A stretch of DNA of 64,000 nucleotides from Pseudomonas synxantha (GTDB lineage: Bacteria > Pseudomonadota > Gammaproteobacteria > Pseudomonadales > Pseudomonadaceae). The stretch lies in assembly GCF_900105675.1 (NCBI RefSeq), contig NZ_LT629786.1:4836001-4900000 (forward strand), written 5' to 3'. The position numbers and the translations under genes were made by a program. The notes beneath the pieces are model-generated. The model had not been told where the DNA came from, did no database searches, and saw nothing but the letters and a program-made list of their open reading frames with translations. Within the stretch, counting starts at the first letter, position 1. Each line of letters begins with the position of its first letter. Positions 10,257 through 18,855 of this stretch are shown piece by piece.

Positions 10257-10762
10257 AGGCACATCAGGAAGCAACGCACTACGTCACACCTTGGTTTTGG
10301 TGGGGGCTGGCGACTGCAGTTGCCACCCTCGATCAAGGGTTCAAATCCATCGTTGAACGTCTATTCGCGTTGGGTTCAACGCTTCCCTTGAGTTCATTTT
10401 TCAATATTGTGCATGCCCGGAATACCGGGGCAGCCTTCAGCTTCCTGGCTGAAGCGGGCGGTTGGCAGCGTTATTTTTTCATCGCCATCGCTTTGGTCGT
10501 GTCCGTGGTGCTTGCCCTGTTGCTTCGTCGTGCGCACCCCCCGAGCGAATCCTTGGGTTATAGCCTGATCTTGGGCGGCGCTATCGGTAACCTCATCGAT
10601 CGGTCGTTCCGCGGCTATGTTGTCGACTACTTGGACTTCTACTACCAGACATGGAGTTGGCCGGCGTTCAACCTAGCGGATATCGCCATCGTCGGTGGTG
10701 TTCTACTGTTGTTCCTGAGCAGCCTGTCGCAACCGAGTCCACAAGCAGGTCGGACGGGATGA
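10253..10762 (+). CDS. lspA: Lipoprotein signal peptidase (signal peptidase II)
   Basis: 169 aa with GTG start overlapping the end of the DUF3703 remnant. Four membrane helices. The two catalytic aspartates lie in GNLIDR and in FNLADIAI, and NTGAAFSFL is also typical of LspA. It would cleave prolipoproteins at the lipobox Cys. Plasmid- and island-borne lspA copies beside cadA/czcD are common in pseudomonads; the reason is unknown. The chromosome presumably has its own copy. Confidence 0.92.
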   Translation: MKAHQEATHYVTPWFWWGLATAVATLDQGFKSIVERLFALGSTLPLSSFFNIVHARNTGAAFSFLAEAGGWQRYFFIAIALVVSVVLALLLRRAHPPSESLGYSLILGGAIGNLIDRSFRGYVVDYLDFYYQTWSWPAFNLADIAIVGGVLLLFLSSLSQPSPQAGRTG

Positions 10763-11496
10763 AGGTGCCCGCAGCGGTCGACTCGCCTCGCTGGTCCGGT
10801 CGTGCGTGGATTGCGCCTGGCATGGCTATCTTCATCGGCCGCGCCGGGCATCAAGACTGGCACCATCATCAGGCGCACCAGATTGCACTGGGAGTGAATG
10901 CGCTCGTCTCCGTAGAGTCCCCCCAGGGTTGCCACACCGGGGCCGCGGTTCGCATTCCTGCGGGTGTTCGCCATCGGCTCAGCGGCGACATCGTCATGTC
11001 GATCTACCTAGATGTATTGTCGGATGAAGCCCGGGCTCTGCCCGAGGGCAGAACCCTGGCGCCGCTCGAAATTGCTACGGCCGACGTGACGAGGCTGATC
11101 GATGCCTTAGACGAGACGACCCTTGGTGTCCGAAGGGCGGTTCGGAGGGCGTTGGGAGTAATCGACCTGCCGACAACCGACCCGCGCCTGGCTGTGGTCA
11201 GCGCAGCCGTGCACAGCGGCAGCGTGCGGCGTGACCAACTCGCCGCCTTGGTGCACCTGTCTCCGACGCGGTTCTCCCATTGGTTCGTGGAGCAGACCGG
11301 CCTGCCGCTGCGCAGCTATGCAAAATGGCTGCGCCTCACCCATGCAGTTCAGCTATTGGCCAGTGGGCTATCGATGACCGACGCGGCACACGCGGTAGGC
11401 TTCTCCGATTCCGCCCATTTTTCACGAACCTTTCGTGCGCTGCTGGGCATTGATCCATCCTCAGCGCTTGCCGAAGTTCGCCTGCAGGAAGGCTAG
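10759..11496 (+). CDS. AraC-family transcriptional regulator
   Basis: 245 aa. The start ATG overlaps the lspA stop (ATGA), so it is coupled to lspA. The N-terminal half is a small cupin-like region with HHHQAHQIALG. The C-terminal half is an AraC double helix-turn-helix ending in AHAVGFSDSAHFSRTFRALL. Inducer and targets cannot be read from sequence; the downstream hydroxylase gene is a plausible target. Confidence 0.88.
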   Translation: MKVPAAVDSPRWSGRAWIAPGMAIFIGRAGHQDWHHHQAHQIALGVNALVSVESPQGCHTGAAVRIPAGVRHRLSGDIVMSIYLDVLSDEARALPEGRTLAPLEIATADVTRLIDALDETTLGVRRAVRRALGVIDLPTTDPRLAVVSAAVHSGSVRRDQLAALVHLSPTRFSHWFVEQTGLPLRSYAKWLRLTHAVQLLASGLSMTDAAHAVGFSDSAHFSRTFRALLGIDPSSALAEVRLQEG

Positions 11497-11564
11497 CTCT
11501 TTCGTTCAAGCTGCCAGCGCGTACCCGCACATATCGTAAAGGCCCACAACTCGGGAGCCCGATA

Positions 11565-12431
11565 ATGTCCAGCATTTCTCGTTTCGCCATTCGATGGTTG
11601 AGCTATCCCTTAGTATTTGGCGGCTGTGCGGCCTTCATGGTGTGGGCGTTATACGCTGGAATGCCCTATTGGCCGACATCCCCCCTTGTCGCTGCGGTCG
11701 GACTGCTGGCCATCGCGGCATTGGAGCATCTTCTGCCGTTTCGGCAGGAGTGGCTGGAAGATCACCAGGACACCCAGACGGACTTGCTGCACTTGCTAGT
11801 AAACCTTTCCGTCATTCAGTTCACGGCAGAAATCGTGGCCAAACTGGGGGATGCGGTACCGGCCTCGATGCGTCTGTTCCCCACTGAGAGCCCCTTATGG
11901 CTGCAACTGTTGCTGGTTGTGGTGGTGCTCGACCTGAGTCTGTACAGCATGCACCGAATCAGCCATCAGGTGCCCTGGCTGTGGCGTTTCCACATGATTC
12001 ACCACAGTGCCGAACGGCTGTACTGGATGAACGGTGAGCGGCGCCACCCCCTCCACGCTGCGTTCATGGCCGGCCCTGGGCTGGTAGTGCTGCTCGCTTC
12101 AGGGGCACCCGCGGCGGTGGTCGCGACCTGGTTTGGCATTTTGAGCGTGCACCTGGCCTTCCAGCACTCGAACCTGGATTACCGGGTGGGCTGGTTACGA
12201 CATGTGTTTGGGGTCGCCGAAATCCATCGTTGGCACCACAAGCGTGACTTCGAAGATGCCCAAGTGAACTTTGGTGAGTTTCTGATGGTATGGGATCGGT
12301 TGTTCGGTACGTTCTATGACAGCGCGGGGAAGCTGGGCGAGGCAGAGGTCGGACTGCATGAACAGGGATTCCCGCAGGTCTATTTGGAGCAGCTTGTTGT
12401 GCCCTTTGGAAAAGCAACCTTGCCCAAATAA
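11565..12431 (+). CDS. Sterol desaturase/fatty-acid hydroxylase family membrane protein
   Basis: 288 aa, with N-terminal hydrophobic helices. The His-rich di-iron motifs are HRISHQ (near residue 130), HMIHHS, and HRWHHKRD near 225, the arrangement of the fatty acid hydroxylase superfamily. It would oxidise a lipid substrate at the membrane. It follows the AraC regulator by 68 bp. Such genes recur in pseudomonad metal-resistance islands, but the substrate is not known. Confidence 0.85.
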   Translation: MSSISRFAIRWLSYPLVFGGCAAFMVWALYAGMPYWPTSPLVAAVGLLAIAALEHLLPFRQEWLEDHQDTQTDLLHLLVNLSVIQFTAEIVAKLGDAVPASMRLFPTESPLWLQLLLVVVVLDLSLYSMHRISHQVPWLWRFHMIHHSAERLYWMNGERRHPLHAAFMAGPGLVVLLASGAPAAVVATWFGILSVHLAFQHSNLDYRVGWLRHVFGVAEIHRWHHKRDFEDAQVNFGEFLMVWDRLFGTFYDSAGKLGEAEVGLHEQGFPQVYLEQLVVPFGKATLPK

Positions 12432-12545
12432 ACCGCGATGATACGTGACATATAATGGCATGAGCGTGTGCCTACACCATCACTCGACGGACGAGCTGGT
12501 GTTGCTTAGGTTGACGGCCTTGTTTTGATACCCGAGGGGAGCGCT

Positions 12546-13532
12546 ATGGATAGGGACGCACTTGAACAGAACCAAATACCGATCTATTTCGTCGCGGTCA
12601 TTGCCGCAGCAATCGGTGGGTTCATTGCGCCTGTAGCTGCTCAGGGGTTGAACGCTTTGGTAACGCCAACCATCGCCGTGCTGATGTACGCGATGTTCTT
12701 ACAGATTCCCTTTCTTAATCTGCGTGAAGGACTGAGCAATAGACGCTTCATGTCAGCCCTGCTGATCGCCAACTTTGTACTGATTCCGCTGTTGGTATGG
12801 GGGCTCACTCGGGGACTCACGGATCATCCGGCGATCCTTGTTGGTGCTCTCCTCGTACTGCTGACCCCCTGCATCGACTACGTGGTGGTCTTTACTCATA
12901 TTGGCAAGGGCGACTCTCGTGGAATCCTTGCAGCCACACCAATCCTGCTGCTGCTTCAGCTGGTTCTGCTACCCGTGTACTTGGCCTTCATGTTGGGTGG
13001 GCAGTCCGAAGTCATGATCTCGGTAGGCCCCTTTGCTGAAGCCTTTCTCGTGTTGATTGTTGCGCCGTTGTTATTGGCCGTGATTACAGCGGCGCTGGCG
13101 AAAAAGTCGAAAATCATCGGCGCTTGGAACGCCGCCTGGGCTTGGCTACCCGTCCCAGCTATGGCAGCGGTTTTGGTCGCGGTGGTGGGTTCTCAAATCT
13201 CCTCGGTCGTTCGCGACATCGATAAACTTGCTCCGGTCATCCCAGTGTACATCGGCTTCATGCTATTGGCTCCGTTGGTTGGCGCTTTGGCTTCGAGAGC
13301 TTTCAAGCTGCCGTCCCCGACTGCCAGAGCAGTGACATTCAGCTCGTCAACACGCAACTCTTTGGTCGTTCTCCCACTGGCCCTGACATTGCCTGAAGAG
13401 ATTCGAGGCCTTGCAGCGGCGGCGGTGATCACCCAGACGCTAGTCGAGTTGGTGGGTGAGCTGATCTACATCCGCGCAGTACCGGCACTAATTTGGCGAA
13501 AAAGTTCGCAGACTGCGTCAATAACGCGATAG
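12546..13532 (+). CDS. ACR3/bile-acid symporter-like permease (arsenic resistance family)
   Basis: 328 aa with about ten membrane helices. The start at 12546 was chosen because GAGGGGAGC precedes it. The fourth-helix motif LLTPCIDYVVVF contains the conserved Pro-Cys of ACR3-type arsenite exporters, and the overall BASS fold is evident. The motif differs from canonical ACR3, so the transported ion is uncertain. No arsR or arsC is next to it. Confidence 0.75.
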   Translation: MDRDALEQNQIPIYFVAVIAAAIGGFIAPVAAQGLNALVTPTIAVLMYAMFLQIPFLNLREGLSNRRFMSALLIANFVLIPLLVWGLTRGLTDHPAILVGALLVLLTPCIDYVVVFTHIGKGDSRGILAATPILLLLQLVLLPVYLAFMLGGQSEVMISVGPFAEAFLVLIVAPLLLAVITAALAKKSKIIGAWNAAWAWLPVPAMAAVLVAVVGSQISSVVRDIDKLAPVIPVYIGFMLLAPLVGALASRAFKLPSPTARAVTFSSSTRNSLVVLPLALTLPEEIRGLAAAAVITQTLVELVGELIYIRAVPALIWRKSSQTASITR

Positions 13533-13781
13533 AGATCGAAACGTCGCGAAATGGTTTTGATGAAGCTTGAATGACTGCTACTGGTCCGATAGCTGCCTGT
13601 TTCCATCGGCGGATCGCAGCCAGTAGGCAGGAAGCATCTAGCCCGGAGCTGCCGGCTGAGATGCATCAATCTAGCAGAGCGCTCAGCTCCTTCCGGCTCG
13701 CCGCATCAAGGTTGAGCAGCAGAGTGGTCGGAATAGGCCAGTCCCTACACCCAGACGACTAGCTGCATACGCGCTGTTATC

Positions 13782-14228
13782 TCAAAGCTTTCTCGGCCCG
13801 CGCGGATCCAACGAAATTATATTTGACGCAGGCAACTGCCGCTCAAGCTCAGCGATACGGTCATACAGCTCAATGATCTTCGCATCCGCTTCGCTCAATA
13901 AACTTGCGAGTTGGTCGCGCTGCCGGGCAACTTGCTCAATCCGATCACGCAGGGCGCGGCTTTTCTGGCGGGCGAGAAGATTTACCTGGCTCAACGAAGG
14001 AGGTCGCTCCTGCGCATGTTGTTCCACGTAGGTTTTTATCTCTGCGATGAGACTCGGGAAACGAGATTTCTTAAGCGCCGAAGGATCGCTTCCGGCCTCT
14101 TTGGCCACGTTGTTCTGAGTGACCGGTGTCCCCTTCGGAAGAAGCTGTGGCCTATTGAGTTTCAGGCGCTCAAAAGCATCACGATATTGATCAGCAGCGT
14201 TGCGGCGAACAGGGAGTTCAACGTTCAT
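13782..14228 (-). CDS. Small DNA-binding-like protein of a recombinase module
   Basis: 148 aa. The N-terminal part includes TQNNVAKEAGSDPSALKKSR, resembling a helix-turn-helix. The C-terminal half is a coiled coil (about residues 80-140). It resembles the third small protein that accompanies tyrosine recombinases in Tn554-like or recombinase-trio elements. It overlaps the end of the upstream recombinase remnant by 11 nt. The function is inferred from this context. Confidence 0.6.
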   Translation of the reverse strand: MNVELPVRRNAADQYRDAFERLKLNRPQLLPKGTPVTQNNVAKEAGSDPSALKKSRFPSLIAEIKTYVEQHAQERPPSLSQVNLLARQKSRALRDRIEQVARQRDQLASLLSEADAKIIELYDRIAELERQLPASNIISLDPRGPRKL

Positions 14229-14718
14229 TTACGCTCCCTACGACACGACGGAAGCTCTCTACGCTTCGCTGTTGAGCCATCAACGATTCCATTAGCGGAC
14301 TCCCATCCTGAGCAATAGCAAGCCGCTCTTTGAGTACATGCTCAAGATCATCTACCGTGCCCAATCGTTCTGAGTCATACAGCACACGGTACTGAACAAG
14401 ACATCGATCAGCCTTTCGAGACGGAAACTCAAACCACTGAAGCCCGCGACTCTCCAAAAACTTCGCGTAGTTCAACAGCCCGTTCAGGTTGCTAGAAACG
14501 GTCTTAAGGAGTGCCTCACCGTTGGTGACTCTCTCCATAGCCCATAGATTGGCTTCTCTCCAGGGCAATCCGTCTTCCCAGAATATTTGTGGTAGTCCTT
14601 CGATCACTACACGGGAGCTATTCAGCGAGTAGGTAATCAGGCGGTCTTTGACAGAGAGGTCATGCGGACTGAAGTGAATGTGTTCGACGGTAGGCAAGGG
14701 AAATCTCTGTAAGAACAA
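14218..14718 (-). pseudogene. Tyrosine recombinase remnant (probable in-frame internal deletion)
   Basis: 166 codons from a TTG start; an in-frame TGA lies just upstream. Residues about 60-120 (SSNLNGLLNYAKFLESRGLQ...) look like the SAM-like N-terminal domain of a phage-type integrase. The tail (ERLAIAQDGSPLMESLMAQQ) looks like a recombinase C-terminal tail. The whole catalytic domain, with its R-H-R-Y residues, is missing. The simplest reading is a large internal deletion. It lies at the edge of the element inserted into rulB. Confidence 0.55.
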
Positions 14719-14743
14719 GCGTCAATGTCCATGGGGACGCCAT

Positions 14744-15109
14744 CTAACTTTGGACGTCCACGGTATGCAACTTATTCTTATCAATCGAATACACCTCGAT
14801 CCGAGGCGCAAACGTCTCTAAAACACGCATCACACGGTTACTGACTTCTTGGTACAAGGCGTAATTTGAACTGACCACTCGCAGGCCGTGAGACTTCATC
14901 AGGTGCTTAATTTCGAAGAATGGCGCGCCCATCTTGATCCCCAGCCCACCAGAAGAGGAGTCCTTGCTTTTGGCTATCGGGCAGCGGGAAACGACGCAGC
15001 CATCTGAGTTGGACAAAGCAACAACAGGGACGCCTATCAACGTAGGGTCGAAAAGACGCTCTGCGCTAACGTAGAAGCAGTCACAATCAACCAAACAGAA
15101 GACGGCCAT
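14744..15109 (-). pseudogene. rulB: RulB/UmuC-like DNA polymerase V, truncated
   Basis: Only 121 codons remain of about 420. The start MAVFCLVDCDCFYVSAE carries the first catalytic aspartates of Y-family polymerases. The protein breaks at EVYSID, just before the catalytic Glu of the SIDE motif, and ends in 11 foreign residues. It cannot be an active polymerase. SD GGAGGTGA overlaps the stop of the preceding Abi-C gene, so it was the last gene of the SOS operon. The rest of rulB probably lies beyond the left end of the window. Confidence 0.88.
14780..14781. other. Insertion junction inside rulB
   Basis: Reading leftward, rulB matches UmuC up to the codons for EVYSID and then diverges to KNKLHTVDVQS-stop. 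The homology break lies at about 14780, where the sequence on the element side begins with CTTATTCTTATC on the plus strand. This marks the right edge of the element carrying the recombinase remnant and, probably, the metal block. Confidence 0.65.
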
Positions 15110-15112
15110 GAG

Positions 15113-16006
15113 TCACCTCCCCGTCAACACAAGGTCGGTATGCTTCATCACAAAGACAGAGGCAACACCGGCAAGATGATTTACTGTCTGAGCTAGATCT
15201 GACGTAGGTGGAGTGTATTCATCATCCTTGCCATGAGAGACGCTTTGGGCGTTACGGATGGTCCCTACGCCAAGGAAGATGGTGCCTACTCCACGCATCA
15301 TTTGCGAGGTGGCTTCGTCGATAACCGAGGACTTTTTCAGGATGTCCAAAACCTTGCTACCAAGCTTCTCAATCGCGTCTTTCTGGTAGCCCGTTTCACC
15401 TAGAGATTTGAGACACGCTTTCAGTACTGTCTCAATGTGGCTGCAGCTCAACGTGATGGAAAGCTCTGGATCAGTCAGCACACATCCCCGAGCTTTCAAC
15501 CAGGAATCCGAGAGCATTTTATTGCCCTGGAAGAGCCCATCGAGATCGGCATCCATCGCGGCCTTCTCGACCGTCACAAATTGGGATAGGGACTGAACCA
15601 CGGAGGCAGTTTTCATGTACTCCCGATCAAGGTTAACCAGGAGATCAGCTACCAGTGAATTCAGAACCTTATGGTCACTGATACGCCTGTGCAGGTCAGT
15701 GTCCGCTTTGTCCAATGGGCAAAGGGTCCAGTAATCCTCTTCGCTTGGACAAGGAACCTGTTTCCATCCAATCATTAGCTCCCGTCCAGTGAATGCGAGA
15801 TAACAAGCTGTGTGCCCCATCGGCTCATGTTCTTGGTCGAGAATTTCATCAAACACTACGGTCTCACTGTTACCACCACAGCCAAGACCTTCAACCAAAT
15901 CGAGAAGCTTTCGTTCAAACGCTCTCAACCCAAGCAACAGTTGCAGGTTTTCGTTTTTGACCTTTGCTGATCGAGCTGCCAGCTCAGAAAATCCGTCATC
16001 ACTCAT
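15113..16006 (-). CDS. Abi-C/HEPN-like abortive infection protein (second of pair)
   Basis: 297 aa. The C-terminal third resembles the abortive-infection C-terminal (Abi_C) domain: SHIETVLKACLKSLG, then GVGTIRNAQSVSHG, which contains an R-x6-H motif like the RNase site of HEPN domains. The N-terminal region is unassigned. It overlaps the upstream Abi-C gene by 8 nt and sits 3 nt before rulB, so it belongs to the rulA-rulB operon under the LexA box at 17363. Role inferred: a toxic or defence RNase made during the SOS response. Confidence 0.7.
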   Translation of the reverse strand: MSDDGFSELAARSAKVKNENLQLLLGLRAFERKLLDLVEGLGCGGNSETVVFDEILDQEHEPMGHTACYLAFTGRELMIGWKQVPCPSEEDYWTLCPLDKADTDLHRRISDHKVLNSLVADLLVNLDREYMKTASVVQSLSQFVTVEKAAMDADLDGLFQGNKMLSDSWLKARGCVLTDPELSITLSCSHIETVLKACLKSLGETGYQKDAIEKLGSKVLDILKKSSVIDEATSQMMRGVGTIFLGVGTIRNAQSVSHGKDDEYTPPTSDLAQTVNHLAGVASVFVMKHTDLVLTGR

Positions 16007-16904
16007 TTAGGTCTGCCACCATTCGCTCTTTGAGTCTTTCAAGAATATAGATTGCAGCAGCACCAACTAAATTGTTGACCAATCGAGCATCATTTTGACT
16101 AACTTTTTTATCGCCGCCATGTGCCGTACTAAAATGAGTTCTAAAAGAACCTGTGCCTACACCGATCGACTTGATTCCGCCGAAAAGTTTTTCGATGTCG
16201 CCTTTAGCTTCTTTCCCCTCCACTGTGCTAGGAAATGGAAAGTCTTTGACGACTGCAGCCACTAATTCAGGTGCAGTTTTAGTACCTGGCAAAGGCAAAT
16301 CTCTTTGTTCTAAATAATGTCGGCATATAGACTCGAGAAATCTATTGCTGTGATTAAGCGAATCGCTCGGATCTGTCGCGACCTTCAGCCGCGCCTGTGC
16401 CCATTGTTTCTCGAAATATTGACCTTTCATCAGGCCGGTCAGATCTTCCTGCATTGCTTCAGCTTGGACGTCCGTAAACTCAGAAAGCTGCCTAACAGCG
16501 CTTTTAGCTTCACCAAGAAAATCATTCAGTTTAGATTCAACGGCGGACCAAATCGAATTTATGGATTCAGCAGAGGAATATTTAACTATATCCTCTTCAC
16601 TCAACTCGCTCAAATGCTTAGACGTATAGTATCTTTCTTCTTCATTACCGTAATTGTAAGCATCTTCTAAAGAGGATGAAGAAAGCGCGCGAATTTGTTC
16701 ACCATCAAAGGTCAGAAATCCATACTCGTAATCGTCGAGTCCGATATTACCCAAGCCAACACGGCAACCGCTTGCGTAAAGACGCACTCCATGAACCGCT
16801 TCACGAAGATCTTTCTCAACTGATTCCAGCCCAATACGGACCTCACTGCGAGATTCCTGTACAAGCGTCGCCAGCCGTTCAATGGCTTCTTTCCTGGTTG
16901 TCAT
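15999..16904 (-). CDS. Abi-C/HEPN-like abortive infection protein (first of pair)
   Basis: 301 aa from MTTRKEAIERL (ATG 16904, 11 nt after rulA). The C-terminal portion RFLESICRHYLEQR ... GVGTGSFRTHFSTAHG parallels its neighbour, including the R-x6-H motif. The N-terminal half has a coiled-coil segment near residues 110-150. The two proteins are distant paralogues and may form a heteromer. Frame extension to 16976 lacks support. It is SOS-controlled by operon position. Confidence 0.7.
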   Translation of the reverse strand: MTTRKEAIERLATLVQESRSEVRIGLESVEKDLREAVHGVRLYASGCRVGLGNIGLDDYEYGFLTFDGEQIRALSSSSLEDAYNYGNEEERYYTSKHLSELSEEDIVKYSSAESINSIWSAVESKLNDFLGEAKSAVRQLSEFTDVQAEAMQEDLTGLMKGQYFEKQWAQARLKVATDPSDSLNHSNRFLESICRHYLEQRDLPLPGTKTAPELVAAVVKDFPFPSTVEGKEAKGDIEKLFGGIKSIGVGTGSFRTHFSTAHGGDKKVSQNDARLVNNLVGAAAIYILERLKERMVADLNE

Positions 16905-16915
16905 AACGCACTCAT

Positions 16916-17347
16916 TTATCGAGACACACGGTGTAGGTTGTGCAGGACGATACCCCACAGCTCGATGTCTTCCCACTCTCCCACCTCAATGCTTGCATTG
17001 AGGGGATTGTGGGCCAGCAGAATGGGCGATTTCCCTAGGCGTTCTCTGTACTCTTTGCAGCAAAAATCAGCCCCAATGACTACGACCACAATGTCACCAT
17101 CCAAAGGCTCTAGAGCCTTGTCCACCACTAGCACGTCACCATCGTAGATCCCAATCCCCTGCAAGGAATCGCCATCAGCACGGAGCAGCCAGCGCGAAGG
17201 CTCACGCAGGCACACCAGTTCATCCAGGCTCAAAGGCGGTTCAGAGTACTCAAGCGCAGGGGACGGAAACCCACACGAAACCCTGCCCACGATGGGCTTT
17301 CGCAGAGGATCTACAGGGGGATTGATGGGACCGAGGATGGAAAACAT
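16916..17347 (-). CDS. rulA: RulA/UmuD-like SOS mutagenesis protein (S24 peptidase)
   Basis: 143 aa from MFSILGPINPP, chosen because it gives UmuD-like length and places the LexA box just upstream. The self-cleavage site SCGFPSPA (Cys-Gly) is near residue 25. The catalytic Ser is in RADGDSLQGIGIYDGD and the Lys in FCCKEYRE. RecA-stimulated cleavage would activate it as the partner of RulB. Because rulB is truncated, no polymerase V can be formed from this locus. Confidence 0.92.
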   Translation of the reverse strand: MFSILGPINPPVDPLRKPIVGRVSCGFPSPALEYSEPPLSLDELVCLREPSRWLLRADGDSLQGIGIYDGDVLVVDKALEPLDGDIVVVVIGADFCCKEYRERLGKSPILLAHNPLNASIEVGEWEDIELWGIVLHNLHRVSR

Positions 17348-17362
17348 AGGGGCTTGCTCGCA

Positions 17363-17378
17363 CTGTACATACAAACAG
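17363..17378. promoter_or_regulatory. LexA (SOS) box upstream of rulA
   Basis: CTGT-N8-ACAG, a full match to the gammaproteobacterial LexA consensus, 16 bp upstream of the rulA ATG. It should control rulA, both Abi-C genes and rulB'. Confidence 0.9.
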
Positions 17379-17550
17379 TATGGCGCGACGTGCCAGTAGC
17401 CCACAAGCGACCTACAGATCCGTCCGACAGACGAGCTTCGAAAAAGCCTAACAGACGTATTCAGACGAAACGCAAACAGCGATACCAAAACTGAAATTAA
17501 TTAATTGAAGATAGATTATTTCCCTAATACAAAAAATCAAAAAACATAAA

Positions 17551-17559
17551 TGGTATAAT
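17551..17559 (+). promoter_or_regulatory. Extended -10 promoter TGGTATAAT
   Basis: Same box as the element-wide family, but here the ATG is 47 nt downstream and GGAG is present as SD, so it is the exception in leader type. Confidence 0.65.
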
Positions 17560-17606
17560 ATGCCTACAAAAGGAATAAACCTTTTATCAACAGGCCGGAG
17601 ATAAGA

Positions 17607-17894
17607 ATGATAGTTAGCACACAAGAATCATCAAAACACTTTAAAGCACCAAAGGAACTTGAACCGTATTTAAACATACAAACCGACAAAGAAGGAAAAA
17701 TAGGAATTACGATTTTAGATTCAAAAATACTTGGAGAAAAATACACACTTGAATTCATGAGACTAGTTAAAGAGGTATCAATATTAAACCACCATAACAA
17801 TCATAGAAGCATAGAGCTACGTGAATATGATAGCGAAGATTACAAAGTGCAAAAGACCGCATATCAGAAGTTTTACCAAAGCAAAATTAAATAA
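17607..17894 (+). CDS. Small hypothetical AT-rich protein
   Basis: 95 aa, MIVSTQESSKHFKAPK..., charged, with no membrane segment or signal peptide. SD-like CCGGAG lies 9 nt before the ATG. First gene of the AT-rich part of the window, with codon use sharply different from the GC-rich SOS operon to its left. Not recognised. Confidence 0.6.
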   Translation: MIVSTQESSKHFKAPKELEPYLNIQTDKEGKIGITILDSKILGEKYTLEFMRLVKEVSILNHHNNHRSIELREYDSEDYKVQKTAYQKFYQSKIK

Positions 17895-17908
17895 GCCCTA
17901 TAGGGCTT
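17893..17908 (+). terminator. Weak hairpin after small ORF
   Basis: Perfect palindrome AAGCCCTA/TAGGGCTT overlapping the stop codon, followed by TCTC rather than a strong U-run. Possible terminator. Confidence 0.45.
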
Positions 17909-17948
17909 TCTCACAATCAAATGCCGCCCCAATACTATAATAATAATC

Positions 17949-17978
17949 TTGACAATCACATTTAATTCGATCTATATT
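17949..17978 (+). promoter_or_regulatory. Sigma70-like promoter for methylase-fold pair
   Basis: TTGACA (17949-17954), 18-bp spacer, TATATT (17973-17978), 28 nt before the ATG at 18007, which has AGGTG as SD. A TATAAT at 17936 is an alternative. Confidence 0.55.
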
Positions 17979-18006
17979 TTCGCCGTCATTACTGAATAGG
18001 TGAAAA

Positions 18007-18855
18007 ATGAATGAATTAAAAAACCAAATCGTAAATCTCAAGAAAACGATTTTCAAAATTACAAAAAATGTATGCGGTTCAGATTCAGAAAATAAAAAAC
18101 TCGCATTCAAAGCTTTTGTTCAGCTAGCGCTTCATACCGGCATTCACACCCTAGGCGAGCGCTATGCACATCACGGACTGCCATCCTCGATGATAAATCA
18201 CCACATTAATGTAGGTGAAGCATTGATCCAATATGAAGGCAAACACAAAGACTTAGAGTTCATAGAACTTGATTCACTCATTGAGTCTGTAAACCTATAC
18301 AACAATATCGTTAAGCAAAATGAACCATTCCTAGATATTCTTTCACTCCTGGCAGAAGAAATCACTATCTCCAAAGCTCAAGCATTTTCGCGGGGTCAAT
18401 TCATGACTCCACCTGATCTAGCGCAATTTGTCGTAGAATTACTTGATGCTAAAAATGATAAAAATAATGAACATAAAATCAGTGATATTTGTGTTGGTTA
18501 CGGAGCCTTAATTCTTGCGAAAATTAACAGAGCCTTCAAGGAAAACCCTCAAAGCCTTTGTAAACTAGAGATACTGATTAACGACTTAGACCCATTCATG
18601 TGCAATGTGGCAGCACTGCAAATAATCTCAAATACCGTAAACAACAATATAGATGTTAAGCAATTAGTAGTGCTGTGTTCTGACGCAATCAAACAATACA
18701 AAACTGGCGAAGTGTCGTTTGTAATAAAGTACCGCACCCCTGAATTAGTCATTAAAGATATTGAAAGGATTCGCGGGGAAAAGGCGGTACAAAAGGTTAT
18801 TGAAGAAACTAAATTGCTTCTAGACTTTCTTCATGAATCGGTAGGTGCAGCATGA
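18007..18855 (+). CDS. Methylase-fold protein lacking NPPY motif (copy 1)
   Basis: 282 aa. Residues about 130-205 match the N6-adenine methylase core of type I HsdM proteins: GQFMTPPDLAQFVVELL, the SAM-loop-like ISDICVGYGALIL, and INDLDPFMCNVAALQI. The catalytic (N/D)PP(Y/F) motif expected after this is absent, so methyl transfer is doubtful. An N-terminal helical region precedes the core. The gene overlaps its paralogue by ATGA. It may be a SAM- or DNA-binding regulator, an anti-restriction decoy, or one half of a heterodimer. AT-rich codon use. Confidence 0.65.
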   Translation: MNELKNQIVNLKKTIFKITKNVCGSDSENKKLAFKAFVQLALHTGIHTLGERYAHHGLPSSMINHHINVGEALIQYEGKHKDLEFIELDSLIESVNLYNNIVKQNEPFLDILSLLAEEITISKAQAFSRGQFMTPPDLAQFVVELLDAKNDKNNEHKISDICVGYGALILAKINRAFKENPQSLCKLEILINDLDPFMCNVAALQIISNTVNNNIDVKQLVVLCSDAIKQYKTGEVSFVIKYRTPELVIKDIERIRGEKAVQKVIEETKLLLDFLHESVGAA

